From Rhodospirillales bacterium (lineage in GTDB: Bacteria > Pseudomonadota > Alphaproteobacteria > CACIAM-22H2): a DNA stretch of 56,575 nt. Every line of letters starts with the position of its first letter. Positions within the stretch are counted from its first letter, which is position 1. Made by a program: the position numbers and the translations under genes. The stretch lies in assembly GCA_016794025.1 (NCBI GenBank), contig JAEUKX010000068.1:1-56575 (forward strand). Direction: 5' to 3'. Under the pieces are notes generated by a model. That model worked only from the letters and a program-made list of their open reading frames with translations. It was not told the DNA's origin and did not search any database. This document shows positions 40,755 to 48,998 of the stretch, in pieces.

Positions 40755-41996
40755 ATGAAGGCCCTGAAACAGCTCCTTGCCGCAACGTGCGTCGCGGCGG
40801 CGATTGCGCTCCCCGCCGCGGCGGCCGAGCTCCGCTTCACGATCTGGACCGGGAACGAAGCGCATCTCCAGATGCTCAACGGCTTCGCCAACAGCTTCAA
40901 GGCGACGCATCCCGACGTCACCGTGAAATTCGAGACCATCCCGCCCGACAGCTACACGCAGAAGCTGACGATCCAGCTCGCCGGCGGCAACGCACCCGAC
41001 GCGGGTTGGCTGATGGAGGACGCCGCACCGACCTTCGCGAACGCGGGCGTTCTCGAGGATCTCGCCCCCACGCTCAACGCCGCGAAGGACTACGACTTCG
41101 CCGACTTCTCGAAGCCCGCGCTCGGTCTTTGGACCGCCGGCGCAAAGGTCTTCGGCGTGCCCTTCTCGACATCGCCCTTCGTGATCTTCTTCAACAAGGA
41201 CATGTTCGACAAGGCGGGCCTGGAAGATCCGCTCGCGCTCGCGGCAAAGGGCCAGTGGAACATGGCGAAGTTCCAGGACGTCGCGCGCCGGCTCACCGCG
41301 GCCAACGGCAAGTTCGGCTTCGAGTTCAAGGACGGACAGGGGTACGACTCGCGCATCATGCACGCGCTGATGCCGCCGATCCGCGCCTATGGCGGCGACG
41401 TCTGGGCAAACCGGCAGTGCGGCTTCGACACCCCGCAGGCGGTTGCCGCCGTGAAGCAGCTCCACGACATGGTCTACAAGGACAAGTCGATCGTCCCGCC
41501 CGGCGAGAAAGGCGACTATTTCTCCGGCAACGCGGCGATGACGATCAACCAGATCTCGCGTGCCTCGCTCATGCCGAAGGCGGGCTTCAACTGGGGCATC
41601 GCGCCGCTCCCCGCGGGCCCGGCGGGCGAATCGCCGGTGATCGGGCAGGCCGGAATCGTCGTGTTCGCCGCCGGCAAGCAGAAGAAGCTGGCGGCCGAGT
41701 TCGTCGCCCACATGACGAACAAGACGAATGTCGCGATCGCGGCACAGTTCTTTCCGCCTGCACGCAACAGCGTGCTGTCGGGTGCCGGCTTCCTCGACTC
41801 CAACAAGCTGATCCCGGCCGCGCAGATGAAGGTCGTCGCGGACGCCATCGCCAAGGGCAAGGTGCTGCCGAGCCACGACAAGAGCCCGCAGATCGTCGCC
41901 GCCATGAAGCCGCGCGTCGACGCCCTGTGGCGCGCGGATGCAAACGTGGAGAACGCGCTGAAGGCGGTGTGCACCGCGATCCGACCGCTGCTCTGA
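40755..41996 (+). CDS. CUT1 sugar ABC transporter substrate-binding protein
   Basis: A 413-residue SBP_bac_1 receptor. Sec signal MKALKQLLAATCVAAAIALP, then AAAA, cleaved near residue 24. The mature start ELRFTIWTGNEAHLQML and LTIQLAGGNAPDAGWLMEDA are family-like. CGFDTPQAVAAVKQLHDMV and GAAMTINQ-type (here GNAAMTINQ) segments complete the pattern. GGGAGGAA precedes ATG 40755. Only 7 bases separate it from the first permease, and no hairpin lies there, unlike the other three sugar systems. No ATPase gene in the operon. Confidence 0.95.
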   Translation: MKALKQLLAATCVAAAIALPAAAAELRFTIWTGNEAHLQMLNGFANSFKATHPDVTVKFETIPPDSYTQKLTIQLAGGNAPDAGWLMEDAAPTFANAGVLEDLAPTLNAAKDYDFADFSKPALGLWTAGAKVFGVPFSTSPFVIFFNKDMFDKAGLEDPLALAAKGQWNMAKFQDVARRLTAANGKFGFEFKDGQGYDSRIMHALMPPIRAYGGDVWANRQCGFDTPQAVAAVKQLHDMVYKDKSIVPPGEKGDYFSGNAAMTINQISRASLMPKAGFNWGIAPLPAGPAGESPVIGQAGIVVFAAGKQKKLAAEFVAHMTNKTNVAIAAQFFPPARNSVLSGAGFLDSNKLIPAAQMKVVADAIAKGKVLPSHDKSPQIVAAMKPRVDALWRADANVENALKAVCTAIRPLL

Positions 41997-42003
41997 GGCA
42001 TCC

Positions 42004-42933
42004 GTGGCGGATGAAGGAAAGACCTTGCGGACCGCGGCGCGCGAAAGGCGCGCGCCGCGGCTGACGCTTGCGATGCGCGAGGCGATGGAGGCGTGGCTCT
42101 TCATCAGCCCGACCGTCGCGGGCTTCCTCGTCTTCTTCGCCGGCCCCCTCGTCGCGGTCGTCCTCTATTCGCTGACCGAATGGAACCTGCTGACCCAGCA
42201 GATGACCTATGTCGGGCTTGCCAACTACCGCGACGCCCTGTTCGACAATCCGGACTTCTGGCACGTCGCGCGCAACTCGGCGATCTTCGCGGTCGGCCTC
42301 GTGCCCTTCAACATGGCGCTGGCCCTGGCGCTGGCGCTCGGGCTCTCGGGCCGTTTCCGCGGCGTCATCTTCTTCCGCACGGTGTTCTTCGCGCCGGTCG
42401 TCACCTCCGCAGCGGCATGGGCGATCGTGTGGAAGTTCCTGCTGCAGGGCGAGTCCGGCTTCGTGAACCAGATCCTCGCCACGGTCGGGATCGCCGGGCC
42501 CAACTGGCTGCGCGACCCGAACTGGGCGATGTTCGCCGTGATCTTCACGCGCGTCATCAAGATGGTCGGGCTCAACATGATTCTCTATATCGCCGCCCTG
42601 CAGGCGATCCCGCGCGACTACGAGGAAGCCGCGCGGCTCGAAGGCGCTTCGGGCTGGCAGGTCTTCCGCTGGATCACCTGGCCGCTGCTCGGCCCCACGA
42701 CGCTCGTCATCATGGTCATCACCACGATCGGCTCGTTCAAGGTCTTCGACCACATCTACCTGATGACCGGCGGCGGCCCGGAGAACGGCACGCTGGTCCT
42801 CGCCTTCTACATCTACGAGCAGGGATTCAAGTTCTTCAATGTCGGCTACGCCTCGGCGCTCGCCATCCTCATGTTCGCGATCGTCATGGCGCTGACGGTC
42901 GTCCAGCTCCTCGTCCGCCGGAGGGACACGTGA
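42004..42933 (+). CDS. CUT1 sugar ABC transporter permease (MalF type)
   Basis: A 309-residue six-helix permease. Helix 1 is AWLFISPTVAGFLVFFAGPLVAVVLYSL, then YVGLANYRDALFDNPDFWHV, and the coupling loop YEEAARLEGASGWQVFRWIT. Start is GTG 42004, 7 bases after the binding-protein stop. The roughly 30-residue basic N-terminus is longer than usual; ATG 42073 (MREAMEAW) is an alternative. Its stop overlaps the partner's GTG. Confidence 0.94.
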   Translation: MADEGKTLRTAARERRAPRLTLAMREAMEAWLFISPTVAGFLVFFAGPLVAVVLYSLTEWNLLTQQMTYVGLANYRDALFDNPDFWHVARNSAIFAVGLVPFNMALALALALGLSGRFRGVIFFRTVFFAPVVTSAAAWAIVWKFLLQGESGFVNQILATVGIAGPNWLRDPNWAMFAVIFTRVIKMVGLNMILYIAALQAIPRDYEEAARLEGASGWQVFRWITWPLLGPTTLVIMVITTIGSFKVFDHIYLMTGGGPENGTLVLAFYIYEQGFKFFNVGYASALAILMFAIVMALTVVQLLVRRRDT

Positions 42934-43784
42934 TCGACCGGCTGACGCCCCGGCAGCTTGCGATGGTCAGCCGCGTCTGCTGGACACTTGGCCTTTCGGT
43001 CGCGGCCGTCCCGTTCGTCTTCCCGCTCCTGTGGATGGTCTCCTCGGGCTTCAAGAACGCTGCCGAGATATTCGGATCGCCCAGCATCGTCCCGCGCGAG
43101 TGGCACTGGCTCAACTTCGTCGAGGTCTTCACCTACCAGCCGTTCGCGCGACAGTATTTCAATTCGCTCTACATATCCGTGTCGGTCACGGCGATAACGC
43201 TCGTCGTCTCGTCGCTGGCGGGCTACGCGCTGGCAAGGCTGCGCTTCGCGGGCGCGTCGCTCGTGGGGCTGTTCCTGGTCTCGGCGCTGATGGTGCCCGA
43301 GGAGGTCACGATCATCCCGAACTTCTTCCTCATGAAGCGCTTCGGGCTCGTCGACTCGCATCTTCCGCTGATCCTCCTGCCCGTGTTCGGCCCGCACGGC
43401 ATCGTCGCGACGTTCCTCATGCGCCAGTACTTCCTCGCCCTGCCGAAGGAGGTCGAGGAGGCCGGCAAGATGGATGGGCTGTCGCGCTTCGGCATCTGGC
43501 TGCGCATCGCGCTGCCCATGTCGCGTCCCGCACTTGCCGCGGTCGCGATCATCACGTTCCTGCATTCGTGGAACCTGTTCCTCGAACCGCTGATCTTCGT
43601 GTCTTCGATCGAGAAGTTCACGCTGCCGCTTGCGCTGTCGAACTTCACCGACCCCTACGGCACGCCGCTGTGGCATCTCCAGCTTGCCGCGACGAGCCTT
43701 TCGGTCCTGCCGATCCTGATCGTCTACCTGATCGCGCAGCGCCAGATCATCGAGAGCTTCGCGCTGTCCGGCGTCAAGGGCTGA
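42930..43784 (+). CDS. CUT1 sugar ABC transporter permease (MalG type)
   Basis: A 284-residue six-helix permease. Helix 1 is WTLGLSVAAVPFVFPLLWMVSSGF and the coupling loop is VEEAGKMDGLSRFGIWLRIA; the C-terminus IIESFALSGVKG is usual. GTG 42930 overlaps the partner's stop in GTGA, with GGAGGG just upstream. Last gene of the GntR-led plus-strand operon. A 74-base gap precedes the branched-chain-type system, which may be separately transcribed. Confidence 0.94.
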   Translation: MIDRLTPRQLAMVSRVCWTLGLSVAAVPFVFPLLWMVSSGFKNAAEIFGSPSIVPREWHWLNFVEVFTYQPFARQYFNSLYISVSVTAITLVVSSLAGYALARLRFAGASLVGLFLVSALMVPEEVTIIPNFFLMKRFGLVDSHLPLILLPVFGPHGIVATFLMRQYFLALPKEVEEAGKMDGLSRFGIWLRIALPMSRPALAAVAIITFLHSWNLFLEPLIFVSSIEKFTLPLALSNFTDPYGTPLWHLQLAATSLSVLPILIVYLIAQRQIIESFALSGVKG

Positions 43785-43858
43785 GCGCGCGCCCGGGAAA
43801 CTGTCGTTACGATTGATCCGGATTGCCGCCAACAGGGATTGGCACGGCGGCATGCGTC

Positions 43859-44668
43859 ATGCAATGCTCCGTCCCGCTCGAACCAGGCCGGAATTCCGCA
43901 TTGCTCGAAATCAGGGACGTCACCCGCAGTTTCTACGGTGTCAGCGCGCTCAACGGCGTGTCGCTGACGGTCCCCGGCACCGGCATCACCGGGCTGATCG
44001 GGCCCAACGGCGCGGGCAAGACGACCCTCTTCAACTGCATCTCCGGCGTCATCCCGCCGGACGGCGGCCGGATCGTCTTCGCGGGCCGCGACATTGCCGG
44101 GCTCAGGCCGGATCAGGTCTCAAACGCCGGACTCGTGCGCACCTTCCAGATCGCACGCGGCCTGCCGCGCCTGTCCGTGATGGACAACCTGATGCTCTAT
44201 GGCGCCGACCAGCCGGGCGAGCGTGTGCTGCCGGCGTTGCTGCGCACGCGCGCCAGCCTCGAGCGCGAGGAGGCGCTGCGCGCCCGCGCGATCGCGATCG
44301 CGGGCAGGCTCAATCTCATGCGCGTCATCGGAAATCCGGCATCGGCGCTTTCCGGTGGCCAGAAGAAGCTGCTCGAGATCGGGCGCGCGCTGATGGCCGA
44401 ACCGAAGATGATCCTTCTCGACGAGCCGGTGGCCGGCGTCAACCCGACGCTGGCGCGCGAGATCGGCGAGCATCTGCAGGCGCTGGCGCGCGAAGGGCTG
44501 CCCATCCTGCTGATCGAGCACCACATGGACATGGTCGCTCGCCTGTGCGACCGCGTCGTTGTGATGGCCGAAGGCCGCCACCTCGCCGAGGGCCGGTTCG
44601 AGGACATCGCGAACGATCCGCGCGTGCAGGAAGCCTATATGGGACGCCGCTGGCGGAACACCGGCTGA
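43859..44668 (+). CDS. livG: Branched-chain-amino-acid-type ABC transporter ATP-binding protein (LivG)
   Basis: A 269-residue HAAT-family ATPase. Walker A GPNGAGKT (about 45-52), the LivG-type FQIARGLPRLSVMDNLML, signature LSGGQKKLLEIGRAL, Walker B MILLDEPVAGVNP and switch IEHHMD. The C-terminal QEAYMGRRW resembles the LivG end. ATG 43859 is chosen over a TTG 12 codons upstream. First gene of a 13-gene plus-strand run. Shares one base with livF. Confidence 0.93.
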   Translation: MQCSVPLEPGRNSALLEIRDVTRSFYGVSALNGVSLTVPGTGITGLIGPNGAGKTTLFNCISGVIPPDGGRIVFAGRDIAGLRPDQVSNAGLVRTFQIARGLPRLSVMDNLMLYGADQPGERVLPALLRTRASLEREEALRARAIAIAGRLNLMRVIGNPASALSGGQKKLLEIGRALMAEPKMILLDEPVAGVNPTLAREIGEHLQALAREGLPILLIEHHMDMVARLCDRVVVMAEGRHLAEGRFEDIANDPRVQEAYMGRRWRNTG

Positions 44669-45375
44669 TGTCCGAGCTGTTCGCACGCGCGATCGTTGCG
44701 GGCTACGGCGCCGCCGACGAGATCCTGAAGGGCGTCGATTTCGCCGTGGGCAAGGGCGAGATCGTGTGCATCATCGGCCCGAATGGCGCCGGCAAGTCGA
44801 CGCTGCTCAAGACCATATCCGGCCTGCTGCGCCCCAAGAGCGGCACCGTCAGTCTCGACGGGAAGGACATCACCGGCCGCCTGCCGCGCGAGATCGCGCG
44901 CGCCGGCCTCGCCTACGTACCGCAGGAGCACAACATCTTCCCCTCGATGACGGTCCGCGAGAATCTCGAAATGGGCGGATACATCGATCCGGGTGCCGTG
45001 CCGCGCCGCATCGTGCGCGCGATGGAGCGCTTCCCGGTCCTCGGCACCAAGCAGCGCCATGCGGCGCGCACGCTTTCGGGCGGCGAGCGGCAGATCCTCG
45101 CGATGGCGATGGCGCTGATGGTGGAGCCGAGCGTGCTGATGCTCGACGAGCCGTCGGCCGGCCTTTCCCCGCTGGCAGCCGAGAAGCTTTTCGACGCCAT
45201 CGTGGAGATCAACCGCGAGGGCCTTTCGATCGGAATCGTCGAGCAGAACGCAAGCGAGGCCTTGGCGATCTCGAGCAAGGCGTACATTCTGGTCGATGGC
45301 CGGAACAGCCGGACCGGCGATGCGGCCGAACTTGCCGCAAATCCCGAGATCCGGCGCATCTTCCTCGGCGGCTAG
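44668..45375 (+). CDS. livF: Branched-chain-amino-acid-type ABC transporter ATP-binding protein (LivF)
   Basis: A 235-residue partner ATPase. Walker A GPNGAGKS (about 39-46), LAYVPQEHNIFPSMTVRENL, signature LSGGERQILAMAMAL, Walker B VLMLDEPSAGLSP and switch VEQNA, all LivF-like. The gene start ATG 44668 overlaps the livG stop by one base (TGATG). Precedes the receptor and permeases. Members import branched-chain amino acids but also amides, urea or aromatic acids. Confidence 0.95.
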   Translation: MSELFARAIVAGYGAADEILKGVDFAVGKGEIVCIIGPNGAGKSTLLKTISGLLRPKSGTVSLDGKDITGRLPREIARAGLAYVPQEHNIFPSMTVRENLEMGGYIDPGAVPRRIVRAMERFPVLGTKQRHAARTLSGGERQILAMAMALMVEPSVLMLDEPSAGLSPLAAEKLFDAIVEINREGLSIGIVEQNASEALAISSKAYILVDGRNSRTGDAAELAANPEIRRIFLGG

Positions 45376-45404
45376 GGCCGCCCAACGACGAACAGGAGGC
45401 ACAC

Positions 45405-46601
45405 ATGAAACGTCTCAGCCGCAGAACCGTCCTGAAGTCCGCCGCCGCGGCGACCGCCGCCCTCGCCTATCCGTTCCAGGTCCAGGCGCAGGCCGAGCCG
45501 CTGCGCGTGGGCATCCTCACGCCGCTGACCGGTGCCGGCGGCAACGACGGGCCGCGCATGCTCAAGGCCATGCAGGCCGTGTTCGACGAGGTGAACAAGT
45601 CCGGCGCTTTCGGCCGCAAGATCGAGATCACGGTCGAGGACGACCAGACGAATCCGGAAGCGGCGGTGCGCGCCGCGCGCAAGCTGATCGAGGTCAACAA
45701 GGTCTCGGTCATCATGGGCACGTGGGCATCGGCGGTCACCGCGGCCGTCGCGCCGGTGTGCTGGGAGTCGAAGACCTTCATCATGACTGTGTCGGGCGCC
45801 GACCCGATCACGCTGCTGCCGCACCAGGGCTTCCTCGTGCGCACCCAGCCCAACAGCCGCCTGCAGGGCACGGCGCACGGCGAGTTCGTCGCAAGCCTCG
45901 GCGCCAAGCGCCTCGGCATCATCGGCATCCAGGCGCCGTTCGCGATCCCGACCAAGGAGTATCTCGAGGCGGTGATGAAGGCGAAGGGCGGCGCCGTCGT
46001 CTCGCACGTGATCTACGAGAAGGACAAGTCGACCTACCGCTCCGAGATCGACCAGGTCATGCGCGAGAAGCCGGACTTCCTCTATCTCAACGGCTATGCG
46101 CCCGACACCGTCGTGGTGCTGCGCGACCTCTACCGAGCGAACATCAATCTCGGGAAGTTCTGCCAGTCCTATGCGGTCCCGCAGGCGACGCTCGACACGA
46201 TCCCGCCCGAGGTTTCCGAAGGCGTCATGACGGGCCAGCCCTCGGCCGACGTCGAAGGCTCGGCCTACAAGAGTGCCTGCGATCGTCTCGGCCTCAAGGA
46301 GATCGACGGCTATGTGGCGCAGGCGACGGACTGGGCGAGCCTCGCCGTGCTCACGGTCGCCAAGGCCGGTGCGGCCACGGGCGTGGCGCTCAAGGACACG
46401 GTGCGCAAGGTCAGCCAGGGCGGCGGCACGAAGGTCTACACCGCCGTCGAGGGCCTGAAGGCGCTCGCCGCCGGCAAGGAGATCAACTACGAGGGCGCCT
46501 CGGGTCCTTGCGACTTCAACGAGATCGGCGACATCAGCGGCTGCCGTTTCCGTTACATGAAGGTGGCCAAGGGCAAGCTCGAGTTCCTCAAGCTCGTCTG
46601 A
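45405..46601 (+). CDS. Branched-chain-amino-acid-type substrate-binding protein (LivJ/K family)
   Basis: A 398-residue Peripla_BP_6 receptor. Leader MKRLSRRTVLKSAAAATAAL, then a VQAQA cleavage region, with the twin-arginine motif S-R-R-T-V-L-K. The mature start PLRVGILTPLTGAGGNDGPRM is characteristic, as are EDDQTNPEAAVRAARKLI and FLYLNGYAPDTVVVLRDL. AGGAGG precedes ATG 45405. Placement between the ATPases and the permeases identifies it as the receptor of this system. Ligand unknown; the amidohydrolases downstream hint at peptides or amides. Confidence 0.95.
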   Translation: MKRLSRRTVLKSAAAATAALAYPFQVQAQAEPLRVGILTPLTGAGGNDGPRMLKAMQAVFDEVNKSGAFGRKIEITVEDDQTNPEAAVRAARKLIEVNKVSVIMGTWASAVTAAVAPVCWESKTFIMTVSGADPITLLPHQGFLVRTQPNSRLQGTAHGEFVASLGAKRLGIIGIQAPFAIPTKEYLEAVMKAKGGAVVSHVIYEKDKSTYRSEIDQVMREKPDFLYLNGYAPDTVVVLRDLYRANINLGKFCQSYAVPQATLDTIPPEVSEGVMTGQPSADVEGSAYKSACDRLGLKEIDGYVAQATDWASLAVLTVAKAGAATGVALKDTVRKVSQGGGTKVYTAVEGLKALAAGKEINYEGASGPCDFNEIGDISGCRFRYMKVAKGKLEFLKLV

Positions 46602-46603
46602 CG

Positions 46604-47464
46604 ATGGAAGTCGCCCAGCTCGTCCTCAACGGCGTGATGGCCGGCACGGTTCTCGCCGTGCCGGCCATCGGCCTCACCGCGATCTTCGCGGTGCTGCGCT
46701 TCACGAACTTCGCGCTCGCCTCGCACATGACGATCGGCGCCTTCGCCGGCTTCGTGGCAAACACCACGTTCGGCCTGCCGATCGTCCCGTCGCTGGCGAC
46801 CGCGTTTCTCGTGTCCGGCTTCTTCGGCTGGATGTCGGACGAGTTCGTGCTCCGTCGCCTTCGCGCCTCGGGCTTCGTCACGACGGCGATCGGCTCGATC
46901 GCGCTGACGATCGCGCTCGAGAACTTCGTGCGCTTCGGCTTCGGCAACCAGATGCGCGGCTACGACCTGCCGCTGCGCCGCGACTGGGTGATCCAGGGAC
47001 TGCGCGTGAGCCCGCAGCAGGTCGAGAACCTCGCCATTGCCGTTGTCGTCGTGGCGCTGCTGTTCGCCTTCCTGGCGCTGACGCGCACCGGCAAGGCGAT
47101 GCGCGCGGTCGCCGACAACCCGATGCTCGCCTCGATCAAGGGCATCAATTCCGACACGGTCGCCCGCCTCGTCTCGTTCATCGCGATGGGGCTCGCAGGC
47201 CTTGGCGGCATGCTCACGGGGCTCGACACCACGATCGACCCGCTCGTGGGCTTCCGCACGATCCTTTCCGTCTTCGCCGCCGCCGTCGTCGGCGGGCTCG
47301 GCAGCATTCCCGGCGCCGTCGTGGGCGCGCTCGTCGTGGGAATCGGCGAGGAGCTGAGCCTGCTTTTCCTGACGCCGGCCTACCGCACGGCGGTCGGTTT
47401 CCTTGCGATCCTGCTTGTGCTGACGCTGCGGCCGCGCGGCATCCTCGGCCAGCGGGCCTACTGA
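46604..47464 (+). CDS. livH: Branched-chain-amino-acid-type ABC permease (LivH)
   Basis: A 286-residue permease of about eight helices. MEVAQLVLNGVMAGTVLAVPAIGLT and FAVLRFTNFALASHMTIGAF are the standard LivH opening. The GKAMRAVADNPMLASIKGINSD loop is the ATPase-contacting region, and GLGSIPGAVVGALVVGIGEE is near the end. ATG 46604 follows the receptor stop by two bases, so no intercistronic hairpin is possible here. Confidence 0.95.
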   Translation: MEVAQLVLNGVMAGTVLAVPAIGLTAIFAVLRFTNFALASHMTIGAFAGFVANTTFGLPIVPSLATAFLVSGFFGWMSDEFVLRRLRASGFVTTAIGSIALTIALENFVRFGFGNQMRGYDLPLRRDWVIQGLRVSPQQVENLAIAVVVVALLFAFLALTRTGKAMRAVADNPMLASIKGINSDTVARLVSFIAMGLAGLGGMLTGLDTTIDPLVGFRTILSVFAAAVVGGLGSIPGAVVGALVVGIGEELSLLFLTPAYRTAVGFLAILLVLTLRPRGILGQRAY

Positions 47465-47473
47465 GAGGCGGGC

Positions 47474-48409
47474 ATGGAGCACTATCTCGTCGCGATGGGT
47501 GTCACGGCCGGGATCTACGCCATCATGGCGCTCGGCATGAACGTGATCTGGGGCATGGCCGGCCTCATCAATCTCGGCCTCGTCGGCTTTTTCGCCGTCG
47601 GCGCCTATGCCTCGGGCCTGCTGACGCTCAAGCTCGGCTGGCCGATCGTCGCGGGCGTCGCCGCGGGTGCCGTGGCCGCTTCGCTTGTGGGTGTTGCCGT
47701 GGCGCTCATCACCGTGCGGCTGCGCGGCGACTACCTCGCCATCGTGACGCTCGGCTTCGCCGAGACCATGCGCATCGTCATGTCCAACGAGCTGTGGATC
47801 GCCAACGGGACGGACGGGCTCTCGGGGATCCCCGGCCCGTTCCGCCAGGCGCTCGGCCCGCACGGGTTCAACCTCCTCTTCCTCGGCATTGTCGTCGCCG
47901 CGACGGCGCTGCTGTTCTTCCTTTTCCAGCGGCTCGACAATTCGCCCTTCGGCCGGGTCCTTCGCGGCATCCGCGAGGACGAGCAGGTGGTCCAGGTCGC
48001 CGGCAAGAACGTCGTCATGTTCAAGGTGAAGGCGTTCGCGGTGGGCACGGCCGCACTCGGCATGGCCGGCGCGCTCTACGGCCATTTCACGAGCTACATC
48101 GCGCCCGACCTGTTCGCGCCGCTGCTGACGCTCTACATCAAGCTGTCGCTGCTGGCCGGCGGGCTTGGCAACAACATCGGCGCCGTGGTGGGCGCGGTGC
48201 TGGTCGTCTTCTTCCTGGAATCGACGCGCTTCATCGTGCCGTTCATCCCCGAGATTTCCGCCGTCCAGGGGGCGGCACTGCGCGAGATCCTGATCGCGGT
48301 GGCGCTGCTGCTGATCCTGCGCACGCGCGCGCGCGGCCTCATCCCCGAGCGTCTCGCACAGGTCCGCATCCCGCCATCCGTTCCCGCCTCCCTCTCCCTC
48401 AAGCCGTGA
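47474..48409 (+). CDS. livM: Branched-chain-amino-acid-type ABC permease (LivM)
   Basis: A 311-residue partner permease. The family marks GMAGLINLGLVGFFAVGAYAS, RLRGDYLAIVTLGFAE and GRVLRGIREDEQVVQVAGKNV are clear. The C-terminus after the last helix is short and Arg-rich. GAGAGGCGGG precedes ATG 47474, nine bases after livH. There is no fused ATPase domain, unlike some LivM proteins. Confidence 0.95.
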   Translation: MEHYLVAMGVTAGIYAIMALGMNVIWGMAGLINLGLVGFFAVGAYASGLLTLKLGWPIVAGVAAGAVAASLVGVAVALITVRLRGDYLAIVTLGFAETMRIVMSNELWIANGTDGLSGIPGPFRQALGPHGFNLLFLGIVVAATALLFFLFQRLDNSPFGRVLRGIREDEQVVQVAGKNVVMFKVKAFAVGTAALGMAGALYGHFTSYIAPDLFAPLLTLYIKLSLLAGGLGNNIGAVVGAVLVVFFLESTRFIVPFIPEISAVQGAALREILIAVALLLILRTRARGLIPERLAQVRIPPSVPASLSLKP

Positions 48410-48419
48410 AAGCCGTGCC

Positions 48420-48920
48420 ATGCCGAAGAAGTCGCGACTGCTGACGCTCGAAGACGTCCTCCACATCGAGATGCTGACGGCCGAGAAGGCCGACCGGCAG
48501 ACCGTCTACAAGGCCGTCGAGAAGGTCGCGGCGGAAACCTGCGGCTGGGTCATGCTGACGACGCTGAAATACGACGAGGCGGCCGGCGTGGTGGTGCGCC
48601 TGCATTCCAGCAACGAGAAGGACTATCCGCTCGGCGGCACCAAGCCGATCTCGAAGATCACGGTGAGCCGCCAGAAGATGGACAAGGGCGAAGTATTCCT
48701 GGCGCCGGACCGCGCGGCGGTGAAGGAGGCCTTCTTCGATCACGACCTCATCTTCTCGCTGGGCATCTCGGCGATTCTCAATGCGCCGATCCGCCACGCG
48801 GGCCGCCGGCTCGGCTCGCTCAATTTCTGCGGCGAGGAAGGCTGGTACGGCGAGACCGAGGCGCGCAACGCGCAGATCCTCGGCGGACTGCTGATCCCCA
48901 GCCTCCTCCAGGAGTTCTAG
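48420..48920 (+). CDS. Single-domain GAF protein
   Basis: A 166-residue cytoplasmic protein consisting of one GAF-like domain. It begins LTLEDVLHIEMLTAEKADRQTVYKAVEKVAAE, and the core WVMLTTLKYD plus the INAPIRHAGRRLGSLNFCG-type strand (here AILNAPIRHAGRRLGSL) is typical. It has no DNA-binding, kinase or cyclase domain. It may sense the imported compound or act as an enzyme-like binder; single GAF proteins next to transporters are poorly understood. Ten bases after livM and likely co-transcribed. Confidence 0.8.
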   Translation: MPKKSRLLTLEDVLHIEMLTAEKADRQTVYKAVEKVAAETCGWVMLTTLKYDEAAGVVVRLHSSNEKDYPLGGTKPISKITVSRQKMDKGEVFLAPDRAAVKEAFFDHDLIFSLGISAILNAPIRHAGRRLGSLNFCGEEGWYGETEARNAQILGGLLIPSLLQEF

Positions 48921-48931
48921 CGCCGAAAGCG

Positions 48932-48960
48932 TTGACGGCACTTCAATAAAGGTAAAGCAT
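48932..48960 (+). promoter_or_regulatory. Weak candidate internal promoter before the amidohydrolase pair
   Basis: TTGACG (48932-48937) followed by an A/T-rich stretch with TAAAGC at 15 bases or AAGCAT at 17. The 78-base gap between the GAF and amidohydrolase genes is the largest in this run, so a promoter here is plausible but poorly matched. Confidence 0.22.
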
Positions 48961-48998
48961 TGCCCGTTCCGGGCGGTTCAGAGGGAAAGCACGCGGCA

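Noticed and set aside
46553..48466. A 637-codon minus-strand frame opposite livH and livM
   Set aside because: Arg/Asp/Glu/His low-complexity translation, antisense to two textbook permeases.
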